A DNA stretch of 64,000 nt from Sipunculus nudus (GCA_026874595.1 CM049311.1:9027676-9091675); one strand, 5' to 3'. Shown: positions 1-11,911, numbered from the stretch's first letter. A program made the numbers and translations. Notes: a model not told the origin generated them from the sequence alone.

Positions 1-27
1 ATTCGTGCCTCTTGACAAATATACACT

Positions 28-1018
28 AACTAGCTTATAAACCCGATATACCGGGCTTATTACCGGGGTTGGGGAGCTATATTAACTGAGATGTGGAATG
101 TTGGCTCATTTTTCATTCTAAAGGTTAACAGAAAATAAAGGTTTTCAGTGGAAAACTGTCTCAATAAGATATGTATAAATATTTTTTACATTTATTTTGT
201 GGGGCTGTCCTCATGGCAAGAAATTCATACCCCGTAATGTTTACCTTGAAGACCTGGTCACTGATGACGTTTACATTGCGGACTGGAATGAGACGCAGGG
301 GCATTCAGGTTTTCGATGATATTTGACTGGATTCTATCGTTGGGCTTATAAAGATTAGTTTGATGTGAGAAACACATGAAAGATTTATTATATGTACGTT
401 GCACGGAAACTGTTCCTGACGAAAGAAACAGAAATATGCATACCTCGTAAGCAGCAGAAGCTGACCCAACGGTACTACATGCAGAGGGTCCGTATCCCAT
501 TTTCAGCACTTTTTTTCATCGTATCAGACAAATTTTGAGGGCTGAAACCCCCGACACCACCCCATCCCATAACACACCCCACCACTGTTCCTGAAATTGG
601 GACCTTGAATTAGGTTTTGTCATTAATCCTCCTGGGTTGAACTCTCCATTTCATAAATCGAGAAACATGCGTTTTTCTCTTTTACTGACCACGCATGTGG
701 GTGAAAGCCTCATTCAAATGTAAGCTCTGAATAGCTCACTGAACAATAGTAGTGTTTGAGGTTGAGTGACCACGAAGCACGATGGTCATTGCCAAAGGCA
801 GTTCGGCTGTGCTCGGTCTTACCTCTGTGCAAGTAAGAAAAAAACGGAAAAATCACTCAAAATTATATGTACATTAAAAATTATTTATTTTCATATCACC
901 AATGTTACTGCGGGGATAAAAACCTTTAAAATGATGTATGGTACAGTATTGTACATCACGCTGTTTTAGAGAACATTGCGAACAGACGTGAACCAAATTC
1001 CTTTTATAAGTATTAGAT
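28..1018. repeat. Hairpin-ended interspersed repeat, uninterrupted copy
   Basis: This stretch is repeated, diverged, at 11912-11998 plus 13822-14697. Shared landmarks in both copies are a palindromic start (CCCGGTATATACCGGG in the other copy, eroded to CCCGATATACCGGG here), a block around 225-300 with a purine-rich GAATGAGACGC motif, a block around 600-660, and an ending in TTTTATAAGTATTAGAT. No transposase or reverse transcriptase is visible; the short ORFs are not shared intact between copies. The class is unknown. This copy lacks the HEL-1 insertion that splits the other copy, so it serves as an empty-site reference. Confidence 0.7.
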
Positions 1019-1554
1019 GAGTGAAAGTATGTGTTACAAAGTACGTAAATGTCTTGCAATGGACAGGGTCTGCCACTTTTGTTTGCTGGTATAGGTGCCT
1101 GAGGTATTCTATATTTGGACCGCAGTAATCAACATAAGCCATGACATGCCTGATGATATCTTATGACATGAACATGCCACTTACTTCTCTCTTCATGAAA
1201 TTCTAAACATCATAACATCCCTCCGTATACACCTGTAACCTCCTCCATGTAGGCCGGATTCTATACTCTCTCCATTTCTTAGCACTTTGAGGGGATCGAT
1301 TTTACAATAGGTGTGACATTTTGTTTCAATAAACTGTTTAGAACCTATTAACATTATTTATCACAAGTTTTAGGCACAAGGTGTTCGTGTTGGATCTCAT
1401 AACTAGTGTGGCACTTATGGTAAAATAGTACCCTTTGGGGCCTAGTGAGAGCAAGTACATTATAACTTAATTATGACTGGCCAATTTAAACTGCAATATG
1501 ATGAAAATGAATTGTATCCTAATTGGATGTCCAAATGAACTTCAAGAAATCTCA

Positions 1555-1698
1555 TTCTTTTCACAAGTAAGAACTACCTTAGAATATGCAGCCCAACTAT
1601 GGGATCCTTACCTGGTAAAACAAAAAGAAAAATTGGAGAGAATACAATGTAAAGCAGCACGGTGCGATCTCATGACTATTCCAGATATAGCAGTGTAA
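1555..1698 (+). pseudogene. Degraded LINE reverse-transcriptase C-terminal fragment
   Basis: A short open stretch encodes a peptide with the pattern SQVRTTLEYAAQLWDPY followed by KLERIQCKAAR. This resembles the thumb and C-terminal region of CR1/jockey/L2-like non-LTR retrotransposon reverse transcriptases, where a VRPxLEYAxxVWDP motif is followed by a lysine-rich helix ending QRRAAR. Only about 45 residues remain; no RT catalytic core or endonuclease lies nearby. It is read as a dead 3' fragment. The surrounding 1019-1895 contains nothing else recognised. Confidence 0.5.
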
Positions 1699-1895
1699 CA
1701 TCCATATAATTCACATACACATGGTTTGTTTACTACCCTTATTTTACCAACTCTGTAAAATATCTACAATTATACTTTTAAAGTGTTGGTTTATTTATGT
1801 ATAAAGTAAATTATGAAATGTTACCTTTAGTTGCATCTGCGTTGTTTTGCATTCTTTGATGTACATCATTACAGAACAAGAAGAATGCATTTTTT

Positions 1896-4418
1896 AGCTC
1901 AGCTGACTATAAGTCATCTGAGCTATAGTCGTGGTCCATTGTCCGTCGTCCGTCCGTCCGTCCATAGATGTGGCACATTTTGAAACCGTAAGACCTAGGA
2001 ATCCAAAATTTGGCATAATGTTAAATGTCCCCAAGATCTACTACCAAGCCGAAAACTGGGTCTTTGCTACTTCGTTCCTTTGAGAAATTAAGGAAAAACC
2101 TCAATTTTTTAATAAAAACCTATTTTCACACTTCAGGACTGCCTAATATCAAAACTACTCATCTGTTTTTCCTAATATTTACCATAAATATTCCTCTATA
2201 TAGTTCCTATGTACATGCCAGAAATTATGTCTGTATTATTTGATTTAAAAAAGTTATGGGCCCAAACATAATGCATTTTGTAAAAATTCAGGAAAAATAT
2301 TTGATCACTTTACACAAAAAAAAGTTTAACCTATGGGCCTTTTTTCCAGTAATATAACTTTAATTAATCAAAATTAAATTGTATACCCAAAATTAGATGA
2401 AAATCTTTTAAATTTTTTAAAATATTAATAAAAATAAAAAATTGGTACCTTAAATTTTGCCCAAATTTGACCATGGCACATTTTTTTCCTATAAGTACTG
2501 TGAATTTAATTTTCACAGCATGTTTTTGTTAGCATTTCTACTGTAAACACCAAAAATTTGTTTTCAAGCACCATGTAACATATTGTTTACATCAAGCTAG
2601 TGTTATGCAGTTTGCAAGAGCCCAGCTCCCCAGCTTCAGCTCTAAGTTCCTTAAATTTGGCATACAGTTAGATGTCTCCAAAATCCCCTACCATGCCAAG
2701 AATTTGGTCACTAGGACTTAATACCTTCGAGATATTAATGAAAAACTTTAATTTTCAATTAAAAACCCATTGTTACACTTCAAGACTGCCTAATATCAAA
2801 ACCACTGATCTGACTTTGATCATATAAAATATACATGTTCTTCTATTTAGACTCTATGCACATGCCAGGAATGATGTGAGTATTGCAAAATTGTTTTAAG
2901 TTATGGGCCCAAACATAATGCACTTTGTAAAAAATCAAGAAATATATTTACTCCCTTAACAAGGGCATTGCTGAAGCTAGAGATTTTTTTGTCAGGGAAG
3001 TAACATTATTTAATCAAGATTCAATTGAATACCCAAAATTAGTTCTGAATTTTTCAAATTTTATAAGTTATTAGTATAAATATAAAATTAGTACCTTAAA
3101 TTTTGCCCAACTGTGACCATGGCACGTTTGTTTCCCGTGAGCACTGTTGATATAATTTTCATATCATGCACACATAAGGATTTCAGCTTTTTAGTTTAGA
3201 AAGCTGAAAGAAATTGGCCAAAAATTGTAGCTTTTATAAATGTTTTTTATGAGACCCTGTCAGACTTTGGCTCTCTCCAGCCCCTCTTGAGTCACCTGTA
3301 TTATGCATGCTTGAGGCGAGGCATACACCGAATCCAGGCAGCTTATGGCCAGCCACAGTTGATCCAGGTGTCCAACCCAACTCATCTAGTAGTTTTAACC
3401 AACAACATAACAATAAACAATAAATTAATAAATTTTTATTGGTTTTTAATAACAAATTAAAGAAAAATAGAAAAGGAATTTGTTAGTTTATAATAACAGG
3501 AAATTAACTTGCAGTTTTTGATGATATAAGAATCTTGTATGGATGGGTAGAATGTCACGTATTCCAAATAACACCATGCAGTCACCTATGGCATTTTTCA
3601 GTTCAATTTTAATGATAAAGAAGTAAATCATATTATTCATTACTAATCATTAGGGATCATATAAAGGAAATTAATGATAGACAAAGATGCAGTTGATAAT
3701 ATTAATCTAGATTCCTACTGTGTCTAGTGTGTACATTGATGTGAAATTAGTCCAAAATGAATTTTTACAGTTATTTTTTAATATAAATAAAAGCCATAAA
3801 ACCAGGTACTTATGATCATTATTTAAATGTGTGAATTTTGTATATTCTGGATTCTCAACATCATTGTTTGGTGTAAACTGTAATTGTATTTAAATACGAA
3901 TATGATTATGTACTCCATTATAAAATTTCTTGCATAAAGAATGGGAATTCAGGTAAAAATGAAAGTATATGAATACTCATGCAAATACTTTCAAAATGTA
4001 TTCATGAATGCATTCATGAATATATTCTTTAATATTATTTTAATAATCATTTCAATTATATTTCATTTTACAAAATCAAATGATTCTCTTATTATTTTTA
4101 ATAAAAATTATATTTGGGACAATATTTGTAATTTTTTTTAATAAATAGTTTAACTCTTATATTATATGTTCTGCTTATAAGTTATATGGCCAAGTCAAAA
4201 TCTGTGTGACAATAGTACTCCATTTGTTAATAAAATAAATGAAATCAATCCTCTTCCCTGTTTCCAAAGGAACTATCAAAATCATACATAAGCTAAACAA
4301 CAACAACTCATAATACAGCTTATATTTATTACCACACAAAACCAGCATGTACCTCATTTCTAAATAATATTTTTTTATCATATATAACAGCTGAGCGTCG
4401 TGACCCATAGGTCCCTTG
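1896..4418 (+). mobile_element. HEL-1 element, short subfamily (2.5 kb), Helentron/HINE-like
   Basis: The left end is an imperfect hairpin: AGCTCAGCTGACT, then ATA, then AGTCATCTGAGCT. It is followed by a GTCGTGGTCCATTGTCC motif and a (TCCG)n tract. The right end is CAGCTGAGCGTCGTGACCCA followed by TAGGTCCCTTG, flanked by T-runs. Near full-length relatives are at 41856-44470 and 59191-61809. The body carries an internal degenerate direct repeat of about 650 bp; the block near 1990-2270 recurs near 2640-2930. No protein is encoded, so it is non-autonomous. It lies upstream of NDUFB2 exon 2, probably in the first intron. Confidence 0.75.
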
Positions 4419-5315
4419 TTTTTCATTTGCCAGTATGTTAAACTACAGCCTACAGAAAAAATTTCAGTTTTAAGGAGTTGAAATTTTTATCAATATTTAA
4501 ATATATTGATTCTTGTTGTGCATTATCAACATTTAAAGGTCGTTTGAAAGAATATTTATCCATCACTTGAGAATCGTATTAAGTATATTTAAATTCATTT
4601 TCTTAATCAAACGACTATTATTTTGTTTTAAGAATAGACTCCAGGCACTAAAGAAACATGACGAAATGTGGGCTTATAGAGCAAAAACTGTCTTTAACAC
4701 TTTTACTCCATGAGAGGCGCTGCTGATTAAGGAACCAAGACAGGTCCATAGCATATCAAAATACTGGCCTAAAATAGGGAATATTGAATTCAAAACCCTT
4801 CTGATTGACAGTTTATACCTCAATTATTGTTTATTTAACTCCTAACAGGCATCAGCAGGATCAGTTCTTTAAATAATTAAAAAATTGCACTGTTTTGGCC
4901 CAGTGTTACCATCATGCCAGTATAATAATCAAGTGGATGATTTTGGCACATCTGAAGCCTGCAGAGGTGGTTTGCCAAAACCAGTTTTGGTTTCTCTGTT
5001 ATAAAGTGAACACTTTCCCGGTTTTCCGATTTCAAATTTTGTAAAAAAAGTCTGGAGTCTTGTTTGGTAATAAGACAATGCAATATTTATGTGTTTTATT
5101 CATTCTATATAAATGGATTTACACTATAAAAATTTAACCCTCCACCTTTAAATGAACATTTAGCTGATAGAATTGTAATTATCATAAAAATGGGTGCTAT
5201 TCCATAAGCCTCTGTGTACAATAACTTTTTGCAAATATATGTATGAACAGAGGCGTGTAATCTAATAGCACTTCCACACAATAGCACATTTACACATACT
5301 TTTGATATATTTCAG
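4419..5315. other. AT-rich sequence upstream of NDUFB2 exon 2, nothing recognised
   Basis: No coding exon, RNA gene or clear repeat boundary could be supported. It ends in the acceptor of NDUFB2 exon 2 (TATATTTCAG). The missing first NDUFB2 exon was looked for here and not found. Confidence 0.4.
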
Positions 5316-5439
5316 TTGGTACTATCGTACTTTAAACGAAAATGTCAGCAAAAGCACCATGTTGAAAGCAAATCTGCTCGGAGCAGCGATGTGGTATTGG
5401 ATCCTGTATCATCTCTGGTACCATTATGATGACATCACT
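5316..5439 (+). CDS. NDUFB2: NDUFB2 exon 2 (transmembrane segment)
   Basis: The acceptor is TATATTTCAG at 5306-5315 and the donor is GTAAGT at 5440. It is read with one base completing a split codon, then 41 codons from TGG TAC TAT CGT to GAC ATC ACT. The translation starts WYYRTLNENV and includes the hydrophobic aromatic helix. The 3' end of the exon and its donor are duplicated just downstream (see 5401-5560). Confidence 0.88.
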
Positions 5440-8400
5440 GTAAGTTATCATTACATATCACATCCTGTTGTATCATCTGTGGTACCATTATGATGACATC
5501 ACTGTAAGTTATCATTACATAACACATCCTGTTGTATAATCTCTAGTATCAGTATGAAGATATTGACTACTTTAGTATATATGCTTTTCATGGGTTAAAG
5601 CTTGTTTGGATTTTAAAAGATAAAAAATTATTTATTTTTGATGAGACTCTTCAGTACTGGTATATCATTTGAAGGGTTTTGTTTTAAAAGTTTTTATTCA
5701 AAATATGCAAATTAGATATTTTTAAAAATAAATTCTGTATGTTTTGTCTTCAGTTGTTAAACTTTTATTGTTTGACCTAAGTATTATCATCATTTTTGAA
5801 TATTAATGATGTCTTTTAAATTCCTCAAATATTGGAACCAAGATTTGATATCAGCAGTTAATTTTGATGATCAGTGTATTTAATTTACCGTAAAATCTCC
5901 TCTTAAAACCGCACTTCCGATTAAAACCGCACCCAGACTTCGCCGAAATTCCTGGTGAGACACCGCGAGGGGCTCAAATACTAAAAAACCCCCTTTAAAA
6001 CCGCATCATCTTTCGCTACGGAATGATTTGACAAAAGACACAATCAAGCTATCATCTAGAAATGAACACGCGTAGGTTGCGGCTCGGTCATTCCTGTCCA
6101 CTTTAAAATTCCTTGGGCATTTTATTTAAACACATCAAAAGACTTTTGCAGGGTCACTCAAGCATGAAGTTTGGGAAGACGCAAAGGCCGGTGAACCTCT
6201 GCCTGTTTATATAGATTTTATATTCCGTGCCGTATTCTTGTTTGCTACTGATTTGTCATTATATTTTGGAAAAAAATATTCTGCTTATCCATTTCAAGTC
6301 ACTGTATATTTTAATTCTAAAAGTAATATTTTGAAATCTTAATTTTTGATGAAAATTCCATTTTCTGGAATCACTCGGAAGATTCAAATCATTTTCATAC
6401 CGGTTACTTCGGTAATATCATCGTCACATCGTACGTTGACATCGCTCCATGTTACAATTTGCTGGTTCGTTTGAAAACATCGCTGGTCACCTTATCTAAA
6501 TATCAAAGTAACTGAAGTTACCTTGTCGAGATACGCACGTATAGGAAACATGACGCTTGAAAACGAGTGATTTTAAGGTAAAATTAAAGTGGCCAGTCGG
6601 GATAAGCAAGTTTTTTTCCTGAAGATAGTTTCCGTGTGGGGAGCCATTTTGTCAAGGCAGTGTTCGCGCAAGGCACGCTGGGAGGAAATAGGTGGCTGTT
6701 CTGTTTACCACCCACCGCGTACAGCCGTTCAAAATATTCTTAGCAGAATACCGGGGCGTTTAAGCACATGGCGGCACTCAAACTTGATTTTAAAATGATC
6801 GTCTGCCATTGTGTGACTCTTTGCGATGTCAGCTTTTTATTCATTTTACGTTTTAAACAAATAATCATTCCTAAATAATGCCGCAAATGGGTTTAAAGTA
6901 GGCTTTTATTTCAATTTTGCTTGACCATGCCCAACGATGTTGGCCGCTGTTAGCCCTAGCACCCGTCCTCTCTTACTACGCTACGCTGCGCGAGAGCCCT
7001 AGAAGATAATTTGAGGAAACTGGAGACATTCCACATGACAATTCTTATATTTCGTCTGAAAATGTCGTATTCGTTAAGAAATAAAGATATTCTTATCAAA
7101 TACGCATATAACATTCCACTTAGACAGTGTTTGTCCACTTTAAATGATGATTAGAATAATATGTGTTATCCTAATAACCGGTGATACACGGGGAACGATG
7201 TCTGCTCTGGGTTTTTCCTCCAGCCACGGCTGGCCGGCAGCCGCCTGTGTAACCAGTGGTAACTGGCCTTGTTGGCTCGGCGAGCAAAGGTCACGCAGTT
7301 CATTGTTTCAGATTCTGAGACAGTTTCAAGCGCAAGGATTGCAAAGTTTTAAAAGTGAGTCTTGTTTACATAATATTTAGCTGAATTTCGTGGTCATTCG
7401 AATAAAGTACTATATCTCCCTTAGATTACTTAAAGTTTACTTGTCATAATTCACTATTTGATTTTACACGATTTTTTCCGACAAGGGTTTAAAGTTCTCC
7501 AGTTTACTCTGAAGCTTTTTATGCGGCGGTATCCTGGGTCATGGATACCGCCGCATTTAATGCAGTTAGGCCGCTGTGTGTTACAGCAGGGTTGTTGTAA
7601 ACGTATTATTTGGTAACAATTACCAAGATTTTATAACAAGTTATATATCACACGAAAACTAATCAGCAATAATGTAATTTATAAATAACAAATAACCGTA
7701 AATAATACATTTACACACGGCTCCCATGCATGCGAGACTGCTGCTAAGAACGGCCTTTGAAAGTTGCAATATTATCGCTCACTCGCCGGCCCAAAAACGA
7801 TGACTGTCAGGAAGATATTCAGAAACCCTTCTAGTATAAACCGCACAGTGCTTTCAGGAAATCAACCTGATTTCAAGATTTTGAATTTCTTGATTAAACC
7901 GCGGTTTTAAGTGGAGATTTTACGGTAACTGATGATTTACCAATAATTGTATCCGCCAAAACAAAGTTTTGCGGATACTATGTTTTTGACCGGGTTCCGC
8001 TGCGGCTGCGGCGTTCGTTTCCGGAGAACTCCTCTGAGACTACTGGACGGATTCTTCCGAAACTTACACAAATTATCGGGTCACATGTGAACTGGTGCCT
8101 AACCAAGTGACCTTGACCTCTGACCTTTCCTCTCTGCCCAGCGTCCGTTTGTGCTTCTGTTTCCACACATAAACCCACATATCTCGGGAACACAAATGTA
8201 GCCCTGGGATAGCTTTATAACATACACAAAAAGGTGGCGCCATCTGCAACCATGTTTGCACAGTGTCCATCTCTTCATCTGCTAAGGGTTAAAATCACTC
8301 ATATCTCTGCAGTGGTTTGACTAATTCACCTAAAATTCGGCATGCATATACATCCTAGATAGCTTTCTTGATTTTATGACAGGTGGCGCCACCTACATTC

Positions 8401-9588
8401 ACGTTTACGCAGCAGACATCAAAGCTCATATCTCTGGAACCGTTGGACCGATCAGGAAAAAAAATTACACAAATGTAGCCCTTGGATAGCTTTATAACAT
8501 ACACAAAAATGGTGGCGCAACCTGCAGCCATTTTTGCACAGCGTCCATCTGTTTGTCTGCCTTAGGTTAAAATCACTCATATCTCTGCAGTCGTTTGACT
8601 AATTCACCTAAAATTCGGCATGCATATACATCCTAGATAGCTTTCTTGATTTTATGACAGGTGGTGCCACCTACCTTCAGGTTCACGCTGCAGACATCCA
8701 AGCTCATATTTCAGGACCGTTTGACCAATCAGGAAAAAAATTTCACACAAATGTAGCCCTTGGATAGCTTTATAGCATACACAAAAATGGTGGCGCCACC
8801 TGCAGCCATTTTCACACAGCGTCCATCTGTTTGTCTGCCTTGGGTTAAAATCACTCACATATCTGCAGTGGTTTCACCAAATTACATGAAATTCGGCATG
8901 CATATACATCCTGCATAGCTCTCTTGATTTTATGACAGGTGGCGCCACCATCATTCACGTTCACGCTGCAGACATTAATGCTTATATCTCCGGACTCGTT
9001 TGACCAATCAGGAAAAAAAATTTACACAAATGTAGCCCTTGGATATCTTTATAATACACACAAAAATGGTGGCGCCACCTGCAGCCATTTTTGCACAGCG
9101 TCCATCTGTTTGTCTGCTGTGGGATAAAATCACTCATATCTCTGCAGTGGTTTGACTTTTCCACATGAAATTTTGCATGTTTATACATCTTGGATAGTTT
9201 CTTGTTCAAATAACAGGTGGCGCCACCTACAATCATGTTTATGTGGCAGAGATCCATTGTAATATGTAACACATGTAACTTTATTTCCCCTTGCCACTCA
9301 ATCCATGCCTCACTTCACCTGTCCTCTTCTGATTTTGGCGGATACACGTAGTCGCAAGTGCCAGCTGTAAAGTGGAAGTGCATCATGTAGACTGTTCTAA
9401 TTTACATATATTGAACAAAATGTGGATGAAAATAGGTACATTTTTTTAAAGTAAGGGATCAAATGCTTTATATGAAATACATCAAGTTTAACACATTATT
9501 TTGTTTCACACAGGGCCATCACCCGTACCCTGATCCTGCTAAATGGACAGATGCTGAACTAGGAATACCTCCAGACTCTGAAGATTAA
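5316..9588 (+). CDS. NDUFB2: NADH dehydrogenase [ubiquinone] 1 beta subcomplex subunit 2 (partial, 2 exons)
   Basis: NDUFB2 (AGGG subunit) is a single-span accessory subunit of mitochondrial complex I, in the membrane-arm beta subcomplex. Exon 2 (5316-5439) and exon 3 (9514-9588) join in phase 0 and encode 41 plus 24 residues, then TAA. Exon 2 contains a membrane segment rich in W/Y (MWYWILYHLWYHY), matching the MWFWILWRFWH region of human NDUFB2. Exon 3 ends GHHPYPDPAKWTDAELGIPP then DSED, close to the family C-terminus. Exon 2 starts with the last base of a codon, so a first exon ending with two codon bases is needed; it should encode the presequence. It was not found in 1-5315 and may lie outside the window. 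The intron between the exons is 4.1 kb and carries two mobile elements. Confidence 0.88.
5401..5560 (+). repeat. Tandem duplication of NDUFB2 exon 2 3' end and splice donor
   Basis: The segment covering the last exon codons and intron start (CATTATGATGACATCACT then GTAAGTTATC) is repeated 64 bp downstream, giving a second identical GTAAGT donor at 5504. A third, more decayed unit without a donor follows at about 5524-5560. Use of the second donor would add 64 nt and introduce an in-frame TGA at 5491-5493. Confidence 0.8.
5888..7925. mobile_element. Non-autonomous DNA transposon with CCGTAAAATCTCC TIRs, TA target duplication
   Basis: The left end reads TA then CCGTAAAATCTCCTCTTAAA followed by ACCGC. 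The right end is its inverted complement with one mismatch (AAACCGC...AAGTGGAGATTTTACGG) followed by TA. The terminal inverted repeats are thus about 25 bp, with a TA duplication at 5886-5887 and 7926-7927, as in Tc1/mariner-type or other TA-targeting elements. ACCGC motifs recur at both ends. The 2 kb interior has no recognisable transposase. It sits in the NDUFB2 intron, about 20 bp before a HEL-3 element. Confidence 0.78.
7949..9362 (+). mobile_element. HEL-3 element: hairpin-ended, with 279-bp tandem core (pearl/HINE-like)
   Basis: The left end (7949-7978) is a hairpin: GTATCCGC, CAAAAC, AAA, GTTTT, GCGGATAC. A copy of the second arm, TTTTGGCGGATAC, recurs at 9333-9345 near the right end, followed by a short tail of about 15-20 nt. 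The core is about four tandem units with a period near 279 bp; the block GCATGCATATACATCC recurs at about 8340, 8619, 8898 and (decayed) 9174. This layout, a short end plus tandem core plus short end, matches the bivalve pearl family and Drosophila DINE-1 type Helentron-associated elements. No protein is encoded. It lies inside the NDUFB2 intron. Confidence 0.72.
9514..9588 (+). CDS. NDUFB2: NDUFB2 exon 3 (C-terminus and stop)
   Basis: The acceptor is TTTGTTTCACACAG ending at 9513. Phase 0. It encodes 24 residues and TAA at 9586-9588. The PYPDPxxWTDxELGIPPD motif is the most conserved part of the NDUFB2 family and is matched almost residue for residue. Confidence 0.92.
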   Translation, partial: GHHPYPDPAKWTDAELGIPPDSED

Positions 9589-9818
9589 CTTATAACTATT
9601 TCATATGGACATCTCCAATGTAGGTTTTCAAGACAGAAGTCAAGCTTGTATCATCAGACAGTACGGAAACACCAGGACAAGAGTGGCGTTTGCTGAGAAT
9701 GTGCATAAAAATCTTGAATGACAGGTTCTGTGTTAATTGGCTGATCTTTAGCCTTATAGCAAAGGAAAAAACTGGTGTAAATTGGAACCACCCAGGACCA
9801 TGTATTTAATTGTCTTAC

Positions 9819-9887
9819 AATAAATATATTAACTGTTGTGTTTGTTGTTGTATTCCATTTGGTGGTCGTGGGTAGAATACAAATAAA
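9819..9887 (+). promoter_or_regulatory. NDUFB2: Candidate poly(A) signals of NDUFB2
   Basis: AATAAA hexamers occur at 9819-9824 and 9882-9887, 230-300 bp after the NDUFB2 stop codon. Either is well placed to end the transcript. Cleavage sites cannot be read from sequence. Confidence 0.5.
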
Positions 9888-9948
9888 ATGCCCCATGGCT
9901 GCCCCTCCATAGAAAATCACTGTCAGTGGTCAGCTTGTCTAAGCTGTT

Positions 9949-10735
9949 CTGGGGTAAATGCCCCAGCCTAGATACAAATATAGGAAAACTTAATTCCTGG
10001 GTAAATACCCAAGCCTAGATAGAAAAAAATAGGAAAAATTAATTCCTGGGTAAATACCAAAGCCTAGATACAAAAAGAGGAAAACTGAATAACTTGGTAA
10101 ATTCGTCAGCATAGATACAAAAAAAAGAGGAAAACTGAATTCTTGGGTAAATACCCAAGCCTAGATACAAAAAAAGGAAAACTGAATTCCTGGGTAAATA
10201 CCCCAGCCTAGATAAAAAAAGGAAAACTGAATCTGGGTAAATACCCAAGCCTAGATACAAAAAGAGAAAAACTGAATTCCTTGGTAAATTCCTCAGCCTA
10301 GATACAAAAAAAGAGGAAAACTGAATTCCTGGGTAAATACCCAAGCCTAGATACAAAAAAAGGAAAACTGAATTTCTGGGTAAATACCCCAGCCTAGATA
10401 AAAAAAGGAAAACTGAATCTGGGTAAATACCCAAGCCTAGATACAAAAAAAGGAAAACTGAATTCCTGGGTAAATACCCAAGCCTAGATACAAAAAAAAG
10501 GAAAACTGAATTCCTGGGTAAATACCCCAGCCTAGATAAAAAGAGGAAAACTGAATTCCTGGGTAATACCCAAGCCTAGATGCAAAAAAAGGAAAACTGA
10601 ATTTCTGGGTAAATACCCCAGCCAAGATAAAAAAGGAAAACTGAATCTGGGTAAATACCCAAGTCTAGATACAAAAAGAGGAAAACTGAATTCCCGGGAA
10701 AATACCCCAGCCTAGATAAAAAAGAGGAAAACAGA
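9949..10735. repeat. 47-bp minisatellite, about 17 units, with internal hairpin motif
   Basis: Units of 42-51 bp follow the pattern CCTAGATAC, A-run, GGAAAACTGAATTCC, TGGGTAAATACCCA. The GGGTAAATACCC part is a 5-bp stem with a two-base loop. Units end alternately in CCCAAG or CCCCAG, and a short unit lacking TTC recurs. The order long-long-short-long repeats at about 185 bp (10112 to 10298), so there is a higher-order unit. Long minus-strand ORFs across it are a by-product of the period and are not genes. Confidence 0.9.
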
Positions 10736-11911
10736 ATGCGCTTGGAGAGGAATACGTTAAAGGCCATGCACCGATTGAAATGTATAGTATGTACACGATG
10801 TTCGATGTGCTTCATTGCTGACAGACGGAGGTGCAGGCTTTGTACCACGTGACTCGTTCAGTTTTCCCAATATATCCTCCTGAGCTAAAAACTTTGCAGC
10901 GTAAAAATTGGAATAATAAAAATGATGTTAGTGCTTGATTTTATAATAGTTTACCTTAAATGAGGGGGATTATCACAGGATGCATCACACAAACTACTTA
11001 ATGTTAAAATAAGCCAATACACACTGAATATAACCTTGCCGGAGGGACCAAAACCCTACAACTAATCAAATATGGTGCTGCAGCACTACAAATTCCTGGA
11101 AGAAGACATTATATGTGTCGCACTTATCCGGAAATGCAATAATGCTTCATTTTGTCATTTAGTCTAGGAAATAGTTCTCCGCCATTTTTCTGCTGACGTC
11201 CCTAAAAACCAAGTCAGGTCACGCTATAATAAGTTCCAAAAGATGTTCAGTGATGACTCCGCGAACATTCACATTTAAGAGTCTATGTACTATCTGAAAG
11301 TCGTTCTTGGAGTTAATTAATTTTAAGCGAAACTTGAAGGGGAAAGTGATACACAAAGAAGGAACAAGCTTTTGGTATTTCAAATATAAAAAAAAAATAG
11401 TTTGTTAAAAAATGGGTCAAAACGGTATTTAGGTTGCAACAGTTTTCATACGGTCTTAAAAGATGCCTGCTTGAAAATTGCAATACGCAAAAGGGAAACC
11501 GGCGAGAAGATGGGGAATAAAAAAATGTATTCAGAAAATTTCAGAGTTTGTGCTGACTAAGCACTTTAGATTCAGATAATTTCGTTCACAGATTTCCGAA
11601 TCTGGCCACTATTCAGAGGATGGAACGTAATCGGTTATTTGAATACTGTGGTTGCATTTTTGTTCCCGAGGTTTCAAATTCGCGATATTCGCTAAAGGGA
11701 ATACTTTCTCGAAGGAGAGGTCAAATCGCAAGATGAAAGGCAAAAACTGATATTTTGAATAATAATAAAGTTTGCATGTTCAACGATTGCGGTTATAAAT
11801 TATACAAGATTTTTCAAATGATTTGCCAGTAATGATGAATGAATTTAACTCCGTCGATGTTCCCTTGGTTCCGGGTGCAATTATTAAGATTTAGCGCACA
11901 TATTATATAAT
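10736..11911. other. Intergenic sequence, nothing recognised
   Basis: No exon, RNA gene or clean repeat end is supported. A stretch at about 11567-11700 (ATTCAGATAATTTCG, later TTCGCGATATTCGC) resembles the terminal region of the TIR element at 48811-53062 and may be a decayed relative. Confidence 0.35.

Noticed and set aside
766-969. Candidate first exon of NDUFB2 (ATG near 781, GTAAGA after GTGCAA)
   Set aside because: The segment is part of an interspersed repeat with a diverged copy near 14470 that lacks the donor, and the peptide does not resemble a presequence leading into WYYR.
10039-10848. Three long minus-strand ORFs with repeated LGLGIYPGIQFSSFF-like peptides
   Set aside because: They lie wholly in the 47-bp minisatellite; unit length changes shift the frame repeatedly, and the peptide is a translation of the repeat.
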